DNA of 5,013 nt from assembly GCA_027456925.1 (NCBI GenBank), contig DAIDTZ010000153.1, forward strand, positions 1 through 5,013, written 5' to 3'. Both the position numbers and the translations under genes were made by a program. Under the pieces are notes generated by a model that was not told where the DNA came from, did no database searches, and was given only the letters and a program-made list of their open reading frames with translations. Below, one piece after another: positions 1 through 5,013 of this stretch (positions are counted from its first letter, which is position 1; the number at the start of each line of letters is the position of its first letter). Source of the DNA: Nitrospirota bacterium (GTDB taxonomy: Bacteria; Nitrospirota; UBA9217).

Positions 1-743
1 GATGCCAGCTCCGGCGTGACATCGATGAGCTTGTATCGCGTGACCACATAGGCGGTTATGAATAAAAAGGGCATCATGGGGATGTAACCGATCGGATAGA
101 ACGGCACGCCAAAAGCGAGAAGGAAATCCACGGAGGCCAGATATCCGATGCTGAACGCGATAAGCAGTCCTTTTAGTCTCCTCCTGCGCTTTTCATTCGT
201 GCTGATCCGGTATTCGATCCAGAAAAGCCGCACAACATACATACTTACGGCAAAGAAATAAACGAGGAATGCGACGCCGAGCGGTCCGAACCGCGGGTAA
301 TACCCCCAGAAGTAATGGTACAGTCCCGTGATGTGCCGGTCCGTGAACAGAGCGCCCAGGCAGAAAAACGTGGAAGCGGCAACGCTGGCCTTGATGAGCG
401 TTCGAAATTGACGCGGCCGCTGAACGACCGTGGATGCGAGAAGCAAGACTGCGGCAGGGGTGAAGGTAACCCCTATTTGTGCAATTCGCACCCAAAAAAG
501 AGCCTCCGGTTCAAAGAGACTCGCGTAAACCACGCCAAATGCAGCAAGCCAAAGACTGATGCACAGCGTGAAGAACCAGAAGATCGCGCCGCTGCGCGAC
601 CCTTGCGCTCTGATAAGAACGTACAGCCCCAGAACGGCAATCGCCGCCCCCACGAGCAGCGATGCTTCCGCGTGCACGGTAAAAACATAGTTATCGGGAT
701 TGAACAATTGCATCAACGTGCTTTTCCCGCTGCCCGCCATCAT
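1..743 (-). CDS. Membrane sensor protein, N-terminal seven-helix region (partial; output domain beyond the window)
   Basis: The frame is open for 247 codons from ATG at 743 to the window edge. Seven hydrophobic segments lie at about residues 26-46, 52-74, 86-108, 118-136, 152-176, 190-212 and 213-236. Loop charges fit an N-out topology: basic inner loops (RPRQFR near 109-114, KRRRR near 185-189) and an acidic outer loop (FEPE near 77-80). The motifs GLYHYFWGYYPRFGP (140-154), GYLASVDFLLAFGVPFYPIGY (200-220, split by helices) and RYKLIDVTPELA at the end match, from memory, the N-terminal 7TM region found ahead of PAS, histidine kinase or GGDEF domains. A membrane-embedded signal receptor is therefore likely, but whether it is a kinase or a cyclase cannot be seen. 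The start is supported by AGGTGA at 756-751, 7 bases upstream, and an in-frame TAG at 764-762. A second ATG follows at once at 740. It has its own promoter and is not obviously co-transcribed with the genes to its right. Confidence 0.87.
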   Translation of the reverse strand, partial: MMAGSGKSTLMQLFNPDNYVFTVHAEASLLVGAAIAVLGLYVLIRAQGSRSGAIFWFFTLCISLWLAAFGVVYASLFEPEALFWVRIAQIGVTFTPAAVLLLASTVVQRPRQFRTLIKASVAASTFFCLGALFTDRHITGLYHYFWGYYPRFGPLGVAFLVYFFAVSMYVVRLFWIEYRISTNEKRRRRLKGLLIAFSIGYLASVDFLLAFGVPFYPIGYIPMMPFLFITAYVVTRYKLIDVTPELA

Positions 744-798
744 CGATTTTTCACCTGTTCTCTAGAGTACGTCTGACAATGGTTCCCAGTAACGGCAG

Positions 799-828
799 AT
801 TATATCACGATTTCCAGCAGGTTGTTAA
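799..828 (-). promoter_or_regulatory. Sigma-70-type promoter for the seven-helix sensor gene
   Basis: On the minus strand, TTAACA (828-823, one mismatch to TTGACA) is separated by 18 bases from a perfect TATAAT (804-799). The -10 box is preceded by TG at the extended -10 position (TGATATAAT). Transcription would start near 792, giving a leader of about 50 bases before the ATG at 743. This is the best promoter match in the window and suggests the sensor gene is expressed as its own unit under the housekeeping sigma factor. It is a sequence match only. Confidence 0.7.
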
Positions 829-1135
829 AAAAACCGCAGTAAACACACAGGAGGGAAGTCAATCCTTACCATCAACAAGAATGTCAGGGATAAAGCATCG
901 GTCCCTTTTGTCTCACGCGGCCCCCCGATGAGATAGAGGAATTGTCCAGAGCGGATTTTGCTTCTCGCGTAACCAGGTGGGTACGGGCGGCCGTGCAATG
1001 CCGGCCTCTAGCGGCAACCGGATTCGCGGCTGGGGGTAACGGGGTCGATCAAGAACCGGGATTACGTCCGGCACGCGCACAATCCGTATGACCTGAGCAG
1101 CCTGTCAGGGCCTCGTTTCTTTTCAGCGGCCTTTG
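829..1135. other. Gene-poor stretch, no supported gene
   Basis: Between the sensor promoter and the end of the small-protein gene I find no gene I can support. The minus strand has an open frame from a possible GTG at 1080 to a TGA at 915-913. It would give 55 residues rich in Pro and Arg, but it lacks a convincing ribosome binding site. The plus strand has a comparable unstarted frame from about 1012 to 1165 that runs into the small gene. GC-rich inverted arms GGCCG (989-993) and CGGCC (1002-1006) could form a small hairpin. The stretch could hold a decayed gene, an unrecognised small gene or an RNA; none can be shown. Confidence 0.5.
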
Positions 1136-1330
1136 TCACGAGGAAGAGGAAGCTGTTTTATAGGTGATCCACCAGCCCTTCGCAGCGGTCTCCATGCGAT
1201 CGATGCGGACGATAGACATCGTCGAATAGGGAGCTTGAACGAGCCTGGCCGAGAGAAACAGATTTCTTTCCTCAGCTGACATCTCTTGCTTGGGATCCTC
1301 GACAAAAGCTCTTACTTCTTTCAACACCAT
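1136..1330 (-). CDS. Small hypothetical protein, 64 residues
   Basis: I do not recognise this protein. The first half (MVLKEVRAFVEDPKQEMSAE onward to about residue 31) is charged and probably helical. The second half, about residues 37-58 (with GWWITYKT at 52-59), alternates hydrophobic and polar residues as in a beta hairpin. It ends in four serines. There is no signal peptide, membrane segment or cysteine, so a cytoplasmic location is likely. The frame is open up to an ATG at 1381, but ATG at 1330 is preferred because TAGGAG (1343-1338) sits 7 bases before it. It is transcribed in the same direction as the response regulator, with about 390 bases between them, and a copy of the 35-bp element lies about 250 bases upstream. 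An overlapping frame (1123-1305) is less likely because it lacks such a ribosome binding site. Confidence 0.6.
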   Translation of the reverse strand: MVLKEVRAFVEDPKQEMSAEERNLFLSARLVQAPYSTMSIVRIDRMETAAKGWWITYKTASSSS

Positions 1331-1337
1331 GTGGTTG

Positions 1338-1343
1338 CTCCTA
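1338..1343 (-). promoter_or_regulatory. Ribosome binding site that fixes the start of the small protein
   Basis: TAGGAG on the minus strand lies 7 bases before ATG at 1330. This favours the 64-residue product over an 81-residue product starting at 1381, which would place the site inside the coding region. Confidence 0.65.
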
Positions 1344-1466
1344 GGAAAATGCAGGGTTAATCTTTCCCGCTCATTTTGCACTACGCAGCTTTCAGCTTGA
1401 TTGTTTCGCGCCTTTCTTGTTTCCGTGCCTCGTCTTCTTGCATGATGATGCGCTTTCTTTGATTGA

Positions 1467-1478
1467 GTGATTGATCAC
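1467..1478. promoter_or_regulatory. Short dyad GTGAT-TG-ATCAC, possible regulator site
   Basis: Perfect 5-base inverted arms with a 2-base centre. Read on the minus strand with flanking bases it is TGTGATCAATCACT, which resembles the half-sites of CRP/FNR-family regulators. The spacing between TGTGA and TCACT is 4 rather than the 6 of the CRP consensus. It lies between the 35-bp element and the small-protein gene. One dyad of this size can occur by chance. Confidence 0.25.
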
Positions 1479-1521
1479 ATAACGGGAGTTGCCGGGAAAG
1501 AACAAAGTATTTTGTCAGAGG

Positions 1522-1541
1522 CAGCAGCCTGCAGCCTGCTG
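1522..1541. repeat. 20-base near-perfect palindrome, with internal direct repeat
   Basis: CAGCAGCCTGCAGCCTGCTG is symmetric around CTG|CAG, with one mirrored position (C opposite C) failing to pair. It also contains the direct repeat GCAGCCT twice in tandem. It sits about 35 bases beyond the 35-bp element in the direction of transcription, just after the -10-like position. It could be an operator or a transcript hairpin; neither is shown. Confidence 0.4.
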
Positions 1542-1577
1542 ATAGTCGGCGTAGCCTAACATTTCGGACAAGCAAAT

Positions 1578-1612
1578 ACAATCGGGGAAACCCTGTATTT
1601 TGCTTCGATTTC
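1578..1612 (-). repeat. 35-bp repeated element, copy 1
   Basis: Read on the minus strand, this copy begins GAAATCG, continues AGCAAAATACAGGG-TTT-CCCC and ends CCGATTGT. It matches copy 2 (2213-2247) at 31 of 35 positions. The differences are at element positions 8 and 18 and in two of the three bases between GGG and CCC. Inner inverted arms GGG-N3-CCC and outer arms AATCG/CGATT are kept in both copies. It lies upstream of the small-protein gene. A -35-like TTGTAT (1581-1576) overlaps its end, followed after 17 bases by a poor -10-like TAGGCT (1558-1553). A binding site for an activator next to the -35 box is my best guess. Confidence 0.65.
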
Positions 1613-1718
1613 CCTTATACAGAATTAAGAAGATAAGCAACTGTCCTGTTGAGGTTCGGGACCCCGGACTCTGGAGCAAGACCGTGATTTCGGCAAGGAA
1701 AATTTCCCGTGGCCCGGG

Positions 1719-2090
1719 TTATCGCGCAAGAGACAGGCCAGGCCTGCCGGCCTTCAGGAGAGAACAAAGTTGTTCATCTATATCATCTTTGAATAGAAAG
1801 GTATTTGCTCCGGCTGCCAGGAAGGCCCGGTCTTTGTGCTCCATGCTGAACCCGATGATGAATGCTTCGGGATATGACCTGCGCAGCTGTACAGTCACTT
1901 CATCGCCGTTCATGCCGGGCATGCGATAATCTATAAGAAAGGTCTTGAATTTCATCTCTTTCGCCAGAGCAATGGCGGACCTTCCGTCCTCGCAGCACGT
2001 CACGCTGAAGCCTTCGACTTCGAGCATTCTTTTGAGCACGTCCCTTGTCAGCTGGTTATCGTCAATTATAAGAACTTTTTCTCCATTCAC
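1719..2090 (-). CDS. Single-domain response regulator (CheY-like receiver)
   Basis: This 123-residue protein is one receiver domain with nothing after it, the usual length for CheY/Spo0F-type proteins. The acidic pocket is D10-D11 (VLIIDDN), the phosphoacceptor is D54 (FLIDYRMPGMNG), the conserved hydroxyl residue is S82 (IIGFSME) and the conserved lysine is K101 (FLFKDD). All residues needed for phosphorylation are present. The proline that usually follows the lysine is replaced by D102. With no DNA-binding or enzymatic domain it must act through a partner protein or serve as a phosphorelay intermediate in the cytoplasm. The GTG start at 2090 is chosen because AGAGGTG (2104-2098) lies 7 bases ahead and MNGEKVLIIDD is a normal receiver beginning. 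It follows the repeat protein in the same direction after 163 bases. Its kinase is unknown; the sensor at the left of the window is one candidate. Confidence 0.93.
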   Translation of the reverse strand: MNGEKVLIIDDNQLTRDVLKRMLEVEGFSVTCCEDGRSAIALAKEMKFKTFLIDYRMPGMNGDEVTVQLRRSYPEAFIIGFSMEHKDRAFLAAGANTFLFKDDIDEQLCSLLKAGRPGLSLAR

Positions 2091-2097
2091 GTCGAAG

Positions 2098-2104
2098 CAC
2101 CTCT
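2098..2104 (-). promoter_or_regulatory. Ribosome binding site supporting the GTG start of the response regulator
   Basis: AGAGGTG on the minus strand lies 7 bases before GTG at 2090. No in-frame ATG gives a receiver of normal length, so this site decides the start. Confidence 0.7.
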
Positions 2105-2187
2105 TTTATGTTTATTTTTTTGCTTATGCCTGCATTTTACCTGCTGAGCGTACCTTGCGGTCAAAGACGGCAATGACGCTTGAAAAG

Positions 2188-2216
2188 AAAATACCATCAG
2201 GCAATCAAAAAAACAA
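2188..2216 (-). promoter_or_regulatory. Weak candidate promoter for the response regulator
   Basis: TTGTTT (2216-2211) and TATTTT (2193-2188) are 17 bases apart on the minus strand, each an imperfect match to the sigma-70 hexamers. The -35-like box overlaps the end of the 35-bp element, as the equivalent TTGTAT does in copy 1. A poor -35 box next to a conserved dyad is the arrangement expected of an activator-dependent promoter. The leader would be about 90 bases. Confidence 0.35.
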
Positions 2217-2247
2217 TCGGGGATTCCCTATATTTTGCTGCGATTTC
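2213..2247 (-). repeat. 35-bp repeated element, copy 2
   Basis: Read on the minus strand, this copy begins GAAATCG, continues AGCAAAATATAGGG-AAT-CCCC and ends CCGATTGT. It matches copy 1 at 31 of 35 positions and is followed by a run of T. It begins 6 bases after the stop codon of the repeat protein gene and ends 122 bases before the response regulator start. The T run gives it some look of a terminator, but the stem arms (AATCG/CGATT) are weak and copy 1 has no T run. A shared regulatory site fits better. Confidence 0.65.
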
Positions 2248-2253
2248 TCTGAT

Positions 2254-5013
2254 TTATCGTTCCTCATCCTCCTGTTTTTCCTGCTGGCAAAGGACGCCGA
2301 TCATCGTTCCGATGCCGCTGTGCCCTGGATCAGGCCCATAGCCGGAGTTGGTTTTCACAATAACGATCTCCTGGATATTCCCCCGGAACATCTGGCGCGA
2401 GTTCGCGATGTCGTCAGATACGACCACGGCCATATAGGTCGGGATGCTGCGCGGCGGCATAGGGCTGTTCCCCGGACCGGAGGTCCATGCTCCACCGCAG
2501 TCTGGCGGCGTATCTAACGAATCAGCAAATCCTTTAAAGGAAGTTTGTGCCGTGCCGTTGCTCAGGGAATTGTCCTTCGCCCACCGTGCGCCCCAGAACG
2601 TCACTGACCTGTTTACCACCGCGTCGCGGTCTGCGATGACAAACGATCCAACGGACGGGTATGCGAAGACCGTGGCATTTTTGTTGTTCGTCGTCGGAGC
2701 ATAAATTTCATCGCCGTTGAAGACTATTTTGAGCGCGACAGGGCCGAGCGGCATTGTCACGGGATTTATGGTGCAACCGGCATTTCCACGCGCATCCGTC
2801 ATCCCCGTGCAGGATTGGATGCTTGGACCGTTGCCGAGCGTAAAAGAAATCAATTCCCCTTTGGGTGATTTCATGCCATCCACCTTCAGCATTGCGGTCA
2901 GGATGGCGGCCCTTCCTTGCGGCAGAAATACCGCTCCGGTATAGATGAGGGAGGTCTTCTTTCTGCTGATTTTCACGATAGTGTTTTTTACGCCCTCGAT
3001 ATTCCCTACGTTGTCCGTCGAAAGGTAGCTGACCGTGTGCATGCCATCAGAATACCCGGCAAGCGTGAATGGCCCGCTATAGGCGATCCACGATCCTCCG
3101 TCGATGCTGTATGTGGTCGTCTGAACTCCGCTTTCCGTATCGGAGGCCGTAATCGAGATCTTCGTCGTGACATCGAGGGTGGATTTGCCGTCCTCATGGC
3201 ACCCGGAGCCGTCGGCGCTCAGCGTTGATACAGGCGGCGTATTGTCGATAACGACAACGCGGGTCTTCCCGGTCTCGATGTTGTTCCGGTTGTCAATGCT
3301 GCGATACCCGATTGTGCGGCTTCCCACGCCGACGACGGCAAACGGCGCACTGTAGGCAATCCAGGCGTTGTTGTCGATCCGGTATTCGGTCCTGGCCACG
3401 CCCGACTGGGCGTCGGTTGCGGAGAGCGTAAACACGGTCGCACCCGTGACGTAGAGCGTGCCGCCCGGCGCGGTGTAATTCGGACTGCTGACGGTCATGT
3501 TCGTGAACGGCGGCGTGATGTCGCTGTTGATCGTGTAAACCGCGCTCTTTTCCGTCTCGCGGTTTCCCGCGGGATCGACGGAGAAGAATTTTACCATTGT
3601 CGAAGCGTTTATCATGATCGGACCGGCATAGACCGGAGAAGCAGATGAGGGGGCCGTCCCGTCCGCGGTGTAGTAGGTCGTTGCCGGCTCATTCGTGGTG
3701 AGCGACGCCATGACCGCGATGTTGTACGTCCCTGCTGCCGGGCTTGCCGCGGTTATCGGCGCGTGAATATCCAGGACAAGGGAGACCGTCACCGGAGACG
3801 ATTCGTTTCCTGCCTCATCCGTTGCCGTTACGGTCACGACGTTCGTCCCCTCCTGCATATCCGCAAGCACTGCCTGCCACGTCGTTGCCGTGGGGTAGCT
3901 TACTGTTCCCGCAATCGCCGTAGGACAGTTCATTGTCACTGTTGACCCGAGGTCCATGGTCCCGCCGATGAGTTGCTGACTGTTGTTCGTCGGCGTGGTC
4001 AGGGCATTGATGGTGACCACTGGCGGCGTGATCTCGTATACGACGTTCCTCAGAATCGTCGTGATGTTTCCTGCCGAATCGGCGGCAGTGACCGCGATGA
4101 TGTAGGTCTTCTCCGTCGTAAAGTCGATCTGCTGCCGAAACGCGCCGTCCGTTACCGCGGGCGTATAGGTGGTCCCGTCGCAGGCGACGGTCACCGTGAT
4201 GCCGGTAAGGTCGGCCACTATCCCGCTCAGCAACAGGCTCGATAGGTTCGTTGCGATATCCTGGGCCGGGTTCGTTACTGAGAGCGTCGGACTTGCGTTG
4301 TCGAAGATGAGGGTGCGCTTGGCAGAGCCCGTGTTTCCCGCGCGGTCCGTTGCGGATACCCGGATCGTATTTAGACCGTAAGCGAGCGCGACCTCGCTGC
4401 TAAAGGCGGTCCCCGTCATCGTTGCAGGGACCGGCGCGTTGTTATTGACCGCGATAGCGACCTTTGCGGGTTTATCAACCGTTCCCGTTACCACAGTCAT
4501 CATGTCGTTTGTCACACTGTTGTCCATTGGACCGGTGATTGTTATTGCCGGCGCTGTCTGGTCAAGGATGATCGTCCGCATATCGATTGCAGTGTTCCCT
4601 GCTGTGTCAAAAGCGATGGTCGTGAGCGTGTTTGTTCCCGTTGCCAGCGTGATTACGTGGCTGAATGCGCCATCGGCGTTCACAACGATATCCGCGCTGT
4701 TGATCGTGACGCTCTGAACAGCCGTGTTGTCCGCAGCAGTTCCGGCGATGTTCAACGTCGGGTTGTTGGTATAGGCGTTGTTCGCCAAAGCGCTGAGCGT
4801 CAAAACCGGCGGTTGGGTGTCCACGCTCCAGCCTACGATCGTGGCGAAAACGTCGGTCTGCCAATTGCCGATGCTGTCTTTTCCCACAACCGATACGGTG
4901 TGGCTCCCGTCCAAAAGACCCTCGATTACGATCGGAGCTGCAACCGCTGTTTCCGCTGAATAGGCCCCGCTGTCAACCTTGTACTTGTAGGTTATAACAT
5001 CGTCACCAGACAC
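2254..5013 (-). CDS. Large exported repeat protein with Ig-like, chitobiase-like and OmpL47-like domains (C-terminal part)
   Basis: The frame is open from the right edge for 919 codons; the true start and any signal peptide lie outside the window. Residues are numbered from the edge. Residues 1-67 are the end of an OmpL47/Ig-type repeat. Residues 68-152, 153-239, 240-328 and 329-416 are four Ig-like domains, each opening near a P-hydrophobic motif (e.g. PPVLTL, APAITI) and closing on a D-x-AGN turn. Residues 417-495 resemble the chitobiase C-terminal domain (TTYYTADGTAPSS, KFFSVDPAGN). Residues 500-590 and 592-683 are two OmpL47-type repeats sharing WIAYS-x-PF and SGV. Residues 686-783 are another Ig-like domain (FTLGNG, CTGMTDARGNAGC, FNGDEIY). 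Residues 784-919 form a distinct C-terminal module with FVIADRDAVV, VTFWGARWAK, SFKGFADS and C839/C909. Such proteins are usually surface adhesins or matrix proteins. There is no sorting motif and the last ten residues are highly charged. The exact ligand is unknown. Confidence 0.9.
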   Translation of the reverse strand: MSGDDVITYKYKVDSGAYSAETAVAAPIVIEGLLDGSHTVSVVGKDSIGNWQTDVFATIVGWSVDTQPPVLTLSALANNAYTNNPTLNIAGTAADNTAVQSVTINSADIVVNADGAFSHVITLATGTNTLTTIAFDTAGNTAIDMRTIILDQTAPAITITGPMDNSVTNDMMTVVTGTVDKPAKVAIAVNNNAPVPATMTGTAFSSEVALAYGLNTIRVSATDRAGNTGSAKRTLIFDNASPTLSVTNPAQDIATNLSSLLLSGIVADLTGITVTVACDGTTYTPAVTDGAFRQQIDFTTEKTYIIAVTAADSAGNITTILRNVVYEITPPVVTINALTTPTNNSQQLIGGTMDLGSTVTMNCPTAIAGTVSYPTATTWQAVLADMQEGTNVVTVTATDEAGNESSPVTVSLVLDIHAPITAASPAAGTYNIAVMASLTTNEPATTYYTADGTAPSSASPVYAGPIMINASTMVKFFSVDPAGNRETEKSAVYTINSDITPPFTNMTVSSPNYTAPGGTLYVTGATVFTLSATDAQSGVARTEYRIDNNAWIAYSAPFAVVGVGSRTIGYRSIDNRNNIETGKTRVVVIDNTPPVSTLSADGSGCHEDGKSTLDVTTKISITASDTESGVQTTTYSIDGGSWIAYSGPFTLAGYSDGMHTVSYLSTDNVGNIEGVKNTIVKISRKKTSLIYTGAVFLPQGRAAILTAMLKVDGMKSPKGELISFTLGNGPSIQSCTGMTDARGNAGCTINPVTMPLGPVALKIVFNGDEIYAPTTNNKNATVFAYPSVGSFVIADRDAVVNRSVTFWGARWAKDNSLSNGTAQTSFKGFADSLDTPPDCGGAWTSGPGNSPMPPRSIPTYMAVVVSDDIANSRQMFRGNIQEIVIVKTNSGYGPDPGHSGIGTMIGVLCQQEKQEDEER

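Larger units (their letters stand above)
1331..1718. other. Regulatory-looking intergenic stretch between response regulator and small-protein gene
   Basis: This region of about 390 bases has no gene I can support. It contains the second copy of the 35-bp element (1578-1612), a 20-base near-palindrome (1522-1541) and a GTGAT/ATCAC dyad (1467-1478). A 20-codon frame starting at ATG 1443 and ending with TAG at 1383-1381 is visible but has only a weak purine tract ahead of it. Just after the response regulator stop, CCCG and CGGG arms with a 5-base loop are followed by AAATTTT. This is too weak to call a terminator. Confidence 0.55.

Noticed and set aside
715..743. AGSGKST near the N-terminus of the sensor, resembling an ATP-binding P-loop
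   Set aside because: The first glycine of the Walker A pattern is missing, no P-loop fold follows, and the next residues lead directly into a membrane segment. It is chance similarity.
315..776. Plus-strand open frame of 153 codons
   Set aside because: It lies opposite the seven-helix sensor, whose helices, loop charges, promoter and ribosome binding site are all coherent. The product has no recognisable feature.
829..1135. A cyclic-di-GMP riboswitch or other known RNA in the gene-poor stretch
   Set aside because: I could not find the conserved core sequences or a convincing multi-stem fold by eye.
1136..1330. Similarity of SAEERNLF in the small protein to a 14-3-3 signature
   Set aside because: It is one short stretch in a 64-residue protein; the rest of the fold is absent and the family is eukaryotic.
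1682..1718. Terminator after the response regulator (CCCG/CGGG arms then AAATTTT)
   Set aside because: The stem is 4 bp and there is no real U tract.
2213..2247. Reading copy 2 of the element plus the following T run as a terminator of the repeat-protein gene
   Set aside because: The arms are only 3 and 5 bases with a large unpaired bulge, and the near-identical copy 1 has no T run.
1945..2517. Plus-strand open frame of 190 codons
   Set aside because: It runs antisense across the end of the repeat-protein gene, the intergenic element and the receiver gene, all of which are well supported.
2254..5013. Regularly spaced repeats in the large gene as a CRISPR array or transposon
   Set aside because: The periodicity of about 90 codons is explained by tandem protein domains in one unbroken frame.

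Overview
The window is a slice of a bacterial chromosome in which every supportable gene lies on the minus strand, so the map reads from right to left. The content points to a free-living Gram-negative environmental bacterium of the Desulfobacterota (deltaproteobacterial) or Nitrospirota type. The reasons are a sensor with the seven-helix N-terminal region common in those groups, a stand-alone receiver protein, and a long exported protein built from Ig-like, chitobiase-like and OmpL47-like repeats. This taxonomic guess is inference; no rRNA or housekeeping gene is present.

Layout in order of transcription. (1) 5013 to 2254: the C-terminal 919 codons of a giant repeat protein, cut by the right edge, ending in a distinctive Cys-containing module. 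(2) 2213-2247: a 35-bp element starting 6 bp after that gene's stop codon and preceding the next gene. (3) 2090 to 1719: a single-domain CheY-like response regulator with a GTG start. (4) 1331-1718: a gene-poor stretch with a second copy of the 35-bp element (31 of 35 positions identical) and two dyad sequences. (5) 1330 to 1136: a 64-residue protein I do not recognise, with a clear ribosome binding site. (6) 744-1135: no supported gene, but a strong sigma-70-type promoter close to the next gene. (7) 743 to 1: the N-terminal 247 codons of a seven-helix membrane sensor, cut by the left edge before its output domain.

Working together: the receiver protein has no output domain and the sensor's output lies outside the window, so a phosphorelay between them is possible but unproven. 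The most useful non-coding observation is the 35-bp element found upstream of both the response regulator and the small-protein gene. In each copy it is followed by a -35-like TTGTNT at the same offset, which suggests shared control. Nothing here amounts to a demonstrable new defence or mobile system; there is no transposase, CRISPR array, tRNA or rRNA gene.
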